Made by a program: the position numbers and the translations under genes. Under the pieces are notes generated by a model. That model had not been told where the DNA came from and did no database searches. It worked only from the letters and a program-made list of their open reading frames with translations. 64,000 bases of DNA from Cohnella lupini (GTDB lineage: Bacteria; Bacillota; Bacilli; Paenibacillales; Paenibacillaceae): contig NZ_QRDY01000003.1 of assembly GCF_003386205.1 (NCBI RefSeq), forward strand, positions 124,001-188,000, in the 5' to 3' direction. Shown piece by piece: positions 41,216 through 48,101 of this stretch (position 1 is its first letter; the number at the start of each line of letters is the position of its first letter).

Positions 41216-42562
41216 TTAAACTGCGGTTTGCGGAAGAGTGACGCGAAATAGAGTGGTCCCGTTCGCATCGTCCGACTGCAGGCTCAGATCCCCGTTATAA
41301 TGTTTAACCCGTTCTTGGACGATCGCCAGCCCGAGTCCGGAGTGCCCTTCTCCCTTGGTGGAGTAACCCGGCGCGAAGATGCGTTCCCGCTCGGCCGAAT
41401 CTATCGTTCGGCCTTTGTTGGAAACTTGCAGCTCGATACGGTCCTCCTTGTTAATAGAGATCGATGCATGTACCTGGCGCTGTCCGAGTGGGAGATTCGA
41501 TGTTTCGTCGAACGCATTGTCCACAAGGTTTCCGAGTATTTTGACCACGTCGATCACTTTGACCGTCGTTTCTTGAGCATTCCATCGATCGGGAAGCTCG
41601 TAGGTGAAGGAAATGCTTTTCCCAAGCGATACTGTTAGCTTAGCTTGAACGAAAGCAGCAAGAGCCGGAGAGGAATGATGAACGATATCGCTTACGTCGC
41701 GAGTCTCTTTAACCAATTCGGACACGTATGACTTCAATTGCTCGGTCCGGTTCATCTGAACCATCGTATGGATGACTTGCACGTGATTTAGAAAGTCGTG
41801 GCGCTGACCGCGAATGGACGTGAACATGTCGTTGATCTCTTCGACGTAAACCTCCTGCGTCATCCTCGCCGCTTGCTCCCTCGTTCGGATGAGAAGGCGG
41901 ATGATGGAGACTAGTGCTAGGAGACTGACGAATATGATGACGTAGATGAAAATGGAATTTCTAGCCTGGTTATTATCGGGAGTATATTGCAGAATTTGCA
42001 GTGCTCCTAAAAGGACGAATTGAATGAATATAAAAATAATTACTTTCGTTAACGTGCTCCTTTCATTTTTTAATACTATAGTGAATAACCTTTTTGCGGA
42101 AAATAGATTCCGCTTGTGGATAAACCAGGAAGCGACTAGCAAAACGAGTAATTCGGGATATAAGACGGTAAGAAGCTGATATAAATGATCTCGGATCATA
42201 TCTGCATGGGAAGAAACACCCATCACATAAATTAAAATACTTCCTGATATTAAATCTGTGAATACGCCTAAAACCAAAGAGAATAACATTAGGAAAAGCT
42301 TTTGTTTCGTCCCGATTTCTTTGAAAATAATAAATAGAAGTAATAATCCAGATACAATGGTATTGATGAAATGAAAAGGCAGTGGCAATGCTAGAATCAA
42401 GATATCAGTATAAATAGAATGAATAACTGTCAATATCGCGATTCTCTTAATTAATTTAGGAGGTCGGATTTCTAAAAACGAAAAACAAAACACCCAGAAC
42501 ACGAAGGTCTGAGGTTGAGAAGCCAAGAGGTTAAGTTTAAGAAAGTCAAAAAACTCATGCAC
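41216..42562 (-). CDS. AgrC-like quorum-sensing histidine kinase
   Basis: Membrane receptor kinase of the peptide-sensing HPK10 type. Six or seven hydrophobic segments fill residues 1-225, without a large external domain, as in AgrC. Then comes a dimerisation helix with phospho-acceptor His255 in GQRHDFLNHVQVIHTMVQ and a GHKL ATPase with N box ILGNLVDNAFDE and G box GHSGLGLAIVQERV. 448 residues. Divergent from the agr-like genes, with a 242-base AT-rich gap between them. No response regulator with receiver domain is encoded next to it, so its phosphorylation partner is unknown. The N-terminal coding part is AT-rich like the neighbouring island. Confidence 0.85.
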   Translation of the reverse strand: MHEFFDFLKLNLLASQPQTFVFWVFCFSFLEIRPPKLIKRIAILTVIHSIYTDILILALPLPFHFINTIVSGLLLLFIIFKEIGTKQKLFLMLFSLVLGVFTDLISGSILIYVMGVSSHADMIRDHLYQLLTVLYPELLVLLVASWFIHKRNLFSAKRLFTIVLKNERSTLTKVIIFIFIQFVLLGALQILQYTPDNNQARNSIFIYVIIFVSLLALVSIIRLLIRTREQAARMTQEVYVEEINDMFTSIRGQRHDFLNHVQVIHTMVQMNRTEQLKSYVSELVKETRDVSDIVHHSSPALAAFVQAKLTVSLGKSISFTYELPDRWNAQETTVKVIDVVKILGNLVDNAFDETSNLPLGQRQVHASISINKEDRIELQVSNKGRTIDSAERERIFAPGYSTKGEGHSGLGLAIVQERVKHYNGDLSLQSDDANGTTLFRVTLPQTAV

Positions 42563-42657
42563 GCCGTTATCTCTCCTAATTATAAAAACTATGGATATTT
42601 TATCTAATTATTATTGAAATAAATGTAAGAATAACGTCAGAATACATTGATATATTT

Positions 42658-42685
42658 CTAGTACTATTTTATTATAATGTACTAG
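42658..42685. promoter_or_regulatory. Inverted repeat in the divergent kinase/agr promoter region
   Basis: CTAGTAC and GTACTAG, 14 bases apart, in the middle of the AT-rich gap 42563-42804 from which the kinase and the agr-like genes diverge. The spacer holds TATAAT-like sequence, so a bound protein could block a promoter. Confidence 0.4.
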
Positions 42686-42804
42686 TTCAATATGTACAGA
42701 AATAACAGCGATATTTAGACTGAAATGAATATTATTTATTCTTCGTTTTTGCTATTATAGATTAAGAACCATTTCATCTGTCATTTGAGTCGGAGGCTCG
42801 TAAA

Positions 42805-43467
42805 ATGCAGTTTATACAATTCATTTTTGCATCAATGTTAGAGTACATAACCTTTTCGATATTCGCCATGGTTCTTTTTCGGTTTTCTGTTAAGGAACAC
42901 ATCGTTAAGTTTTGTTTATCGTCATTTATTCTTGCTTTAGTCTCAAACACTCTGCAAGTTGAGTCGTTGCAAAATATCTCCCCGGTGATCAATGTATTTC
43001 TCCTAGTCTTCTTGTTATCGATCATTCTTAGAATCAGGCTTCTTCATTCCATAATTATGGTCATATTATCCTACTTAGTATATACCTTAGTTCAATGGTT
43101 ACTGCTGACGATCTTCATCAAATTTGGTCTTTTTAGCGAAATTAAACCGTATACATTTAGTGGATATATCCTTCAAGCGTCATCGGCTGCTATGTTGGTA
43201 CTCATTTCGTATTTTATACTTGTCACAAATGGCGGATTCAGTTATATACGCGCAAGCAGCAGGTTTTTTAAGGAAGAGGTAAAAGGGAACAGGCTATTCT
43301 TAGTCACGCTAGTTATATCGTTATTCGTAGTTTTCGTCGTTAATGCAATGTATATAGGATCCGTAGGTTTACCCCAATATTTTTACACGATTGCAATAGT
43401 AATTATTCTTGTTTTGGTGATATTAATTTATTTCTCTACCCGAAAGGATAATAAAAATGATAAATAA
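42805..43467 (+). CDS. Multi-pass membrane protein resembling an AgrC sensor without kinase
   Basis: A 220-residue hydrophobic protein with about six or seven membrane segments (roughly 5-23, 30-48, 57-75, 79-105, 118-142, 165-187, 192-212) and a short charged tail (RKDNKNDK). I do not recognise a named family. Size and layout equal the membrane half of AgrC-type kinases such as the one encoded divergently, but the protein stops where a kinase domain would begin. It overlaps agrB by 11 bases, so it is translationally coupled to the peptide-processing gene. Could be a decoy or co-receptor, a peptide exporter or an immunity-type component; all are inference. AT-rich codons. Confidence 0.7.
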   Translation: MQFIQFIFASMLEYITFSIFAMVLFRFSVKEHIVKFCLSSFILALVSNTLQVESLQNISPVINVFLLVFLLSIILRIRLLHSIIMVILSYLVYTLVQWLLLTIFIKFGLFSEIKPYTFSGYILQASSAAMLVLISYFILVTNGGFSYIRASSRFFKEEVKGNRLFLVTLVISLFVVFVVNAMYIGSVGLPQYFYTIAIVIILVLVILIYFSTRKDNKNDK

Positions 43468-43981
43468 ATTATCCATGGGATTAGCAACATATCTTAAGCA
43501 GGTTGACGCGCAGAATACGCCAAGTATTGACGTGATGAAATATTCACTATATATCATTCTGCATAACTTATTTACAATAATTTCAATTACTTTGGTAGCA
43601 ATTATTTTTAATGAACCAATGGCTACTCTAATGGGATTGATGTATTTCATATTGCTGAGGATATTTGCGGGAGGATTTCATCTTCATTCATCCACATGGT
43701 GCACGGTACTATCAATTTTATTCGTTTGCATTGCGCCATATATACATTTTACGCAAATGTGGACACTGATTATTACCGTAGTATCCGTTGGTATTATAGC
43801 GATACTTGCACCGAGAAACTTTAAAGGTTATGCTCGAATTCCAGAGAAATATTATCCATTTCTAAAAATAGCGGCAGTGTTGATTGGTGGAAGTAATTTA
43901 TTTTGGAAAGATTCAACGCTGACTTCCATATTAGTGTTGCAATCGATTTTACTTTTGCCTAAAGAGAAAGGAGGCGAATAA
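43457..43981 (+). CDS. agrB: AgrB-like peptide-processing membrane protease
   Basis: Integral membrane cysteine protease that trims the AgrD precursor and closes its thiolactone ring. 174 residues with about four or five membrane segments. The catalytic pair is His75 and Cys82 in RIFAGGFHLHSSTWC, seven residues apart exactly as His77/Cys84 of Staphylococcus aureus AgrB. The C-terminus ends LLLPKEKGGE, and the AAAGGAGG within it is the ribosome site of agrD. Start overlaps the preceding gene. Strongly AT-rich. Confidence 0.92.
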   Translation: MINKLSMGLATYLKQVDAQNTPSIDVMKYSLYIILHNLFTIISITLVAIIFNEPMATLMGLMYFILLRIFAGGFHLHSSTWCTVLSILFVCIAPYIHFTQMWTLIITVVSVGIIAILAPRNFKGYARIPEKYYPFLKIAAVLIGGSNLFWKDSTLTSILVLQSILLLPKEKGGE

Positions 43982-43983
43982 AT

Positions 43984-44106
43984 TTGAAAAAGAAATTATT
44001 AGTCCCGTTTGCGAAGCTACTAGGATTATTTGCGGTTGTATTCGTCAGCACAGCTTGTTTGTGGATTATGCATAGACCTGAAATACCGGAAGAGTTAAGG
44101 GGTTAG
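43984..44106 (+). CDS. agrD: AgrD-like cyclic lactone autoinducer precursor (40 residues)
   Basis: Starts at TTG 43984, 2 bases after the agrB stop and 8 bases after AAAGGAGG; stops at TAG 44104-44106. The amphipathic basic leader (KKKLLVPFAKLLGLFAVVFV) is followed by the core STACLWIMHRPEIPEELRG. The acidic PExPEEL tail is the AgrB recognition element of AgrD proteins. Cys25 would join the carboxyl of Met29 after cleavage before His30, giving a five-residue ring CLWIM with a short N-terminal tail (such as STA). This resembles the Staphylococcus aureus ring CDFIM and, even more, the Clostridium perfringens ring CLWFT. Secreted as a signal peptide. Confidence 0.9.
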   Translation: MKKKLLVPFAKLLGLFAVVFVSTACLWIMHRPEIPEELRG

Positions 44107-44146
44107 TTTGAAACTTTCATATACTTATGATGGAAGGGGTGAATTC

Positions 44147-44539
44147 ATGACTGAACAAATCCGCTTGCTGGATCGCGACGGGAATCCATGCACAGTAAAT
44201 ATCGAGGATCTGATTGCGATAAAGCCTTCGGCGGATGGTCCTGAGTTCTTTACGAAGGATGACAAGTATTTCTATCCTACTACTTTGGACGAATTGCTTA
44301 TATTGTTTAAGGAATCAGGCTTCGAACGACTGGATAGAACAAATATTGTCAACATGAACCACGTGAATTCATTTGATCGCAAGGCTCGCAAGGTATATTT
44401 CGATCATCCGGTGACTGCGGATAGTAAATTCGCGACCGTATCGGAAGCGAACGTAAGCAAAGTAGAGCACTTGGCTAAGGAAGACAGCGCGAAGTACAAG
44501 ACAGCCTTTCCGAAGCCATCATTATTTTGGAAAAAATAA
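44147..44539 (+). CDS. LytTR DNA-binding protein without receiver domain
   Basis: 130-residue protein consisting essentially of a LytTR domain: a short N-terminal extension, then IEDLIAIKPSADGPEFF, LDELLILFKESGFERLDRTN, and IVNMNHVNSFDRKARKVYF, which is the conserved strand-helix signature of AgrA/LytR DNA-binding domains. No receiver domain and therefore no phospho-acceptor Asp. ATG 44147 with AAGGGGTGA upstream; a TTG at 44108 would add 13 residues but has no ribosome site. It follows agrD by 40 bases. Likely the transcription factor of the agr-like locus, controlled by something other than direct phosphorylation. Confidence 0.82.
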   Translation: MTEQIRLLDRDGNPCTVNIEDLIAIKPSADGPEFFTKDDKYFYPTTLDELLILFKESGFERLDRTNIVNMNHVNSFDRKARKVYFDHPVTADSKFATVSEANVSKVEHLAKEDSAKYKTAFPKPSLFWKK

Positions 44540-44560
44540 GTGTGGGTCATTTCTGGAAAA

Positions 44561-44598
44561 CAAGCCGCCGAGCCGCCGAGGTTTGGTTTTTTTATTTT
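44561..44598 (+). terminator. Probable terminator of the agr-like operon
   Basis: CAAGCC pairs with GGTTTG (one G-T) across a GC-rich loop, followed by a run of seven T. Confidence 0.5.
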
Positions 44599-44606
44599 GA
44601 TTGTTT

Positions 44607-44637
44607 ATAGTTATTTCCTATCAATAAAATAGTTTAT
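44607..44637 (+). promoter_or_regulatory. LytTR-like direct repeat
   Basis: ATAGTTATT (44607-44615) and ATAGTTTAT (44629-44637) lie 22 bases apart start to start, the spacing typical of LytTR/AgrA half sites, with the GTT core conserved. About 75-105 bases upstream of the methyltransferase start. Confidence 0.4.
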
Positions 44638-44710
44638 ATATATTTAACTTATAACGGAGTGTCATGTTATAACATACCTATCATGAATTCGTTACGGGAG
44701 ATGATCGGGT

Positions 44711-45508
44711 ATGGAAAATCAAGAGAACCGAAGGGACCTAAGTCAAAAGGTGAATTGGGAAGCGGATCGTTACGACGAGTCGATGAGTTTCGTATCGCGA
44801 TATGGCGAAGATATCGTGAAATGGTTAAATCCGCGGAAGGGGGAAACCATCGTCGATTTCGGGTGCGGAACCGGAGATTTGGCCGCCGAGATCGCGCGAA
44901 GCGGGGCGGAGGTTCTCGGAGTGGATATTTCCCCGGAAATGGTCGATAGAGCTTGGAGGAAGTACCCTCATTTGAGCTTTCTCCAAGCTAACGGAATGGA
45001 CTGGAAAGCGGAACGGTCCTACGACGCCGTATTCAGCAATGCGGCCCTGCATTGGATGAAGGATCCCGAAGCCGCAATCGCAAGCATGATCAGCGGACTT
45101 AAGCCCGGAGGAAGATTGATCGCGGAGTTGGGTGGGCATCGTAATGTTTCGACCATAATCGAGGCGACACGGCAATCCTTAAGTATGCATGGCCGAGAGG
45201 ATGCGTTCGTTATGCCTTGGTATTTTCCTACTGTGGGAGAATACTCTTCCTTGTTGGAAAAGGCGGGTCTGGAGGTGCAAAGCGCACTGCTCTTCGACCG
45301 TCCAACGGTTCTGCAAGAAGGCGAAGACGGAATGAAGGGCTGGTTAAGGATGTTCGGTTCGGCGATGTTTCCGAGCGCTGGAGAGCAGGAAGCCGCACCA
45401 TGGATAGAAGAAGCCGCAAGCAGGCTCAAGCAAACCCGGCTATACGATGAGGGGACATGGACCGCGGATTATCGCAGGCTAAGAATAGCGGCGGTTAAAC
45501 TAGCGTAA
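44711..45508 (+). CDS. Class I SAM-dependent methyltransferase
   Basis: 265-residue soluble methyltransferase. The SAM-binding signature VDFGCGTGDLAAEIA is followed by LGVDISPEMVDRA (acidic ribose contact) and YDAVFSNAALHWMKDP. The last motif and overall length resemble trans-aconitate 2-methyltransferase-like proteins, but the substrate cannot be read from sequence. ATG after GGGAGATGATCGGGT. It is the first gene after the agr-like island and base composition returns to the chromosomal average. The MATE gene follows 103 bases later, so co-transcription is possible. Confidence 0.85.
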   Translation: MENQENRRDLSQKVNWEADRYDESMSFVSRYGEDIVKWLNPRKGETIVDFGCGTGDLAAEIARSGAEVLGVDISPEMVDRAWRKYPHLSFLQANGMDWKAERSYDAVFSNAALHWMKDPEAAIASMISGLKPGGRLIAELGGHRNVSTIIEATRQSLSMHGREDAFVMPWYFPTVGEYSSLLEKAGLEVQSALLFDRPTVLQEGEDGMKGWLRMFGSAMFPSAGEQEAAPWIEEAASRLKQTRLYDEGTWTADYRRLRIAAVKLA

Positions 45509-45611
45509 ATTGAGCATAATCCGATAAAAATAACACCGCAGAGTTCATTGACTTAGTCGATCAACTCAGGCAGAATGGGGACATCTTAGTTAGCGGGGAC
45601 GGTATGACATC

Positions 45612-46958
45612 ATGAAACTTCTCAAGAGCTGGTATGGCATTCTAATACTCGCTCTCCCATCCTTATTCGCATTCGCAACGCAAACGCTTACAGGTACGGT
45701 TAATTTAATTTTGGTCGGCGACCTAGGCTTCGTGGTTATTGCCGTCGTTGGCGTTTCCAACATTATCATGTACAACGTATTCGCCATATTTTCGGGAATC
45801 GGACATTCGGTCAACTATCTTGTCGCTCAGAATTTCGGCGCTAAAGAGATGGGCAAGGGGATGCAGAGAATGTATCTCGCGCTGCTTGTCAGCGTAGGGG
45901 TGGGTGTGGTTATCGCTTTAGCCGGATGGCTGGCGAGCGGAGCCGTGCTCAATCTAACCGGCGGCTCCGATAACCTGGTCGAAACCGGCGGCGGATACTT
46001 GGAGCTGCGGTTCTATGCGATGTCTTTCGGAATTATCAGCTTTGTTTTTCATGGTTTTTTCCGTGGGGTCGGCGACACTCGGACGTCGATGATCGTATCG
46101 ATCGTGGCGAATGTCTTGATGGTCGCGTTGACATACGGGTTAACTTACGGTCACTGGGGATTGCCGGATCTTGGGATTATCGGCGCGGGTTATGCCTTAT
46201 TGATCGGAGAAGCGGTTCAGCTAGCGATCTGCCTTGCCGTATTCTGGGGACCGATGCATAAGCGCTACCAAACAAGAAAGCTGCAGAAACCGGATTGGCG
46301 CGAGTTAAAGCTGATTTCCCGGGAAAGCGGCAAGCTCGGATTGCAAGAATTCTCGATGAGCGTCTCTATGTACATATTCACGATTTTCGTACTAACGTTA
46401 GGCGAAATGGCAACCGCGGCGAACGAGGTCGCTTTAAGCGTCATGTCGTTCGGGTTTATGCCCGCGTTCGCGTTCGGCTCCACGGCGACGATTCTCGTAG
46501 GCCAGGAAATCGGTCAAGGAAGACCGCGATTAGCGAAAATGGCCGGAACGAATACGGCTATACTGGGGACGATATTCCTTATCTGTCTCGGAACGGCGGA
46601 ATTAATATGGGCAGTGCCAATCGCGAAGTTATATAGCGACGATCCCGGCGTTTACGAGTTGGCTGCTCATTTGATTCAGGTATCGGCTTATTTGCAAATA
46701 TTCGACGGATTTTACAATTTCTATGCCGGCGGCTTGAGGGGAATCGGCGACACGACCTTCCTCATGCGTTCCTCGTTCGTTCTCAGTCTCTTCTTGTTCG
46801 TGCCTTTAACGTATCTGTTCGTGACGGTTTTCGATTGGGGAAGCATAGGAGCTTGGCTTGCACTGTATTCGTTCCTTGTGGCTCTCGGGCTAGCCGTCAT
46901 GATTCGATACTACAGAACGGACTTCAACGAAGTAAGAATGAAGGAAGCGCACGGTTGA
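45612..46958 (+). CDS. MATE-family multidrug/cation antiporter
   Basis: 448 residues, twelve predicted membrane segments in two six-helix bundles, the pattern of MATE exporters that use sodium or proton gradients to expel cationic compounds. Characteristic are FAIFSGIGHSVNYLVAQNFG in helix 2, FHGFFRGVGDTRTSM in the first half and FYAGGLRGIGDTTFLMRSS in the second, the repeated G-x-G-D-T marking the internal duplication. Ribosome site GGGGA is rather distant. A strong hairpin between this gene and the converging SDR gene ends transcription. Confidence 0.93.
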   Translation: MKLLKSWYGILILALPSLFAFATQTLTGTVNLILVGDLGFVVIAVVGVSNIIMYNVFAIFSGIGHSVNYLVAQNFGAKEMGKGMQRMYLALLVSVGVGVVIALAGWLASGAVLNLTGGSDNLVETGGGYLELRFYAMSFGIISFVFHGFFRGVGDTRTSMIVSIVANVLMVALTYGLTYGHWGLPDLGIIGAGYALLIGEAVQLAICLAVFWGPMHKRYQTRKLQKPDWRELKLISRESGKLGLQEFSMSVSMYIFTIFVLTLGEMATAANEVALSVMSFGFMPAFAFGSTATILVGQEIGQGRPRLAKMAGTNTAILGTIFLICLGTAELIWAVPIAKLYSDDPGVYELAAHLIQVSAYLQIFDGFYNFYAGGLRGIGDTTFLMRSSFVLSLFLFVPLTYLFVTVFDWGSIGAWLALYSFLVALGLAVMIRYYRTDFNEVRMKEAHG

Positions 46959-46975
46959 TTATCGCCATAGTGAGC

Positions 46976-47018
46976 AAGAAGCAGACCGGTCTCTTGGGAG
47001 ATCGGTCTGCTTCTTTTT
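46976..47018. terminator. Terminator between the MATE and SDR genes
   Basis: AAGAAGCAGACCG and CGGTCTGCTTCTT pair, followed by TTTTAT on the plus strand. The A-rich left side may let it serve the converging SDR gene too. Confidence 0.85.
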
Positions 47019-47029
47019 ATTCCGCGACA

Positions 47030-47944
47030 TTAACCGTTCACGACTTCTCCGCCGTTGACGTGCAAGACTTGTCCGGCCATGTAGGACGAATCCTCGCTGG
47101 CAAGGTACACGTAAGCCGGGGCAAGCTCGTCCGGTTGACCGGCTCGCTGCATCGGCGAGTCGGCTCCGAATTTGGCTACCTTCTGGGCATCGAAGGTAGA
47201 GGGGATGAGCGGAGTCCAGATGGGACCAGGAGCAACCGCGTTAACTCGTATTCCTTGTCCGATGACATTCAAGGCCAAGGAGCGGGTGAAAGCGACTTGA
47301 GCGCCTTTGGTAGAAGAATAGTCGAGCAAAGTCGGGCTTCCGCGATAAGCGGTTATCGATGTCGTATTGATGATGGTGGAGCCTGCGGACAAGTGAGGAA
47401 GCGCGGCTTGGGTAAGATAGAACATACCGAATACGTTCGTACGGAAAGTTCTTTCCAGTTGATCCGGGGTAATCTGCTCGAGCTTGTCCTGAGGATGCTG
47501 CTCCGCGGCATTGTTGACGACGATGTCCAACCGGCCTAAACCATTGACGGCTTGATCGACCGCCTGCTTGCAAAACGCTTGATCTCCGATATCTCCTCGG
47601 ATCAACAAGCAGCGTCGTCCTTCGGCTTCGATCTGGCGTTTCGTCTCTTCCGCGTCCACGTCCTCGTTTAAGTAAATGACGGCGACGTCCGCGCCTTCCT
47701 TGGCATAGAGAATCGATACGGATCTACCGATTCCGCTGTCGCCCCCGCTAACGATGGCGACCTTGCCGGTCAGCTTGCCTGCCGGGCGATAGACCGGAGA
47801 TTCGGCCTCGGGTAGCGGATTCATATTTTGCTGGATTCCGGGTTGTCGGTTCTGGTGCTGCGGAGGGAAGGAACTCGGGCGACTGGGCGATTGCGTCTGG
47901 GTACCGAGAACGGGCTCGGTCGAAGTACCTTGGGAAATCGTCAT
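47030..47944 (-). CDS. Short-chain dehydrogenase/reductase (general-stress type)
   Basis: NAD(P)-dependent oxidoreductase. A 50-residue Pro/Gln/Ser-rich N-terminal extension precedes the Rossmann fold with GGDSGIGRSVS and NNAAEQHP; the catalytic residues are Ser (TTSITAY), Tyr and Lys in DYSSTKGA. The extension and sequence place it with YhdF/YdaD/YghA-like proteins, which in Bacillus belong to the general stress response. 304 residues. Ribosome site AAAGGAGCG. Substrate unknown. Confidence 0.92.
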   Translation of the reverse strand: MTISQGTSTEPVLGTQTQSPSRPSSFPPQHQNRQPGIQQNMNPLPEAESPVYRPAGKLTGKVAIVSGGDSGIGRSVSILYAKEGADVAVIYLNEDVDAEETKRQIEAEGRRCLLIRGDIGDQAFCKQAVDQAVNGLGRLDIVVNNAAEQHPQDKLEQITPDQLERTFRTNVFGMFYLTQAALPHLSAGSTIINTTSITAYRGSPTLLDYSSTKGAQVAFTRSLALNVIGQGIRVNAVAPGPIWTPLIPSTFDAQKVAKFGADSPMQRAGQPDELAPAYVYLASEDSSYMAGQVLHVNGGEVVNG

Positions 47945-48034
47945 GGTTAATCGCTCCTTTCTTATAGAAATAGAATAAACAAAACCGTCTATTCTTACGC
48001 ATTGACTTATTTATTCATGTTTATTTTACTTAAG

Positions 48035-48051
48035 CTTAACTTTCATTTAAG
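48035..48051 (+). promoter_or_regulatory. Candidate response-regulator site upstream of the second htrA gene
   Basis: CTTAAC-N5-TTTAAG followed by GT, 11-base spacing, 51 bases before the start codon. Same layout and near-identical second half as the repeat at 21438-21454. Confidence 0.4.
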
Positions 48052-48101
48052 GTTTGTCCTCCATGATAGATTCATAGGCAGCGACAAGGAGGATGATAGG
48101 A

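Noticed and set aside
46835-47539. Plus-strand open frame of 234 codons across the MATE and SDR genes
   Set aside because: Overlaps two well-supported genes and passes through their terminator; no ribosome site.
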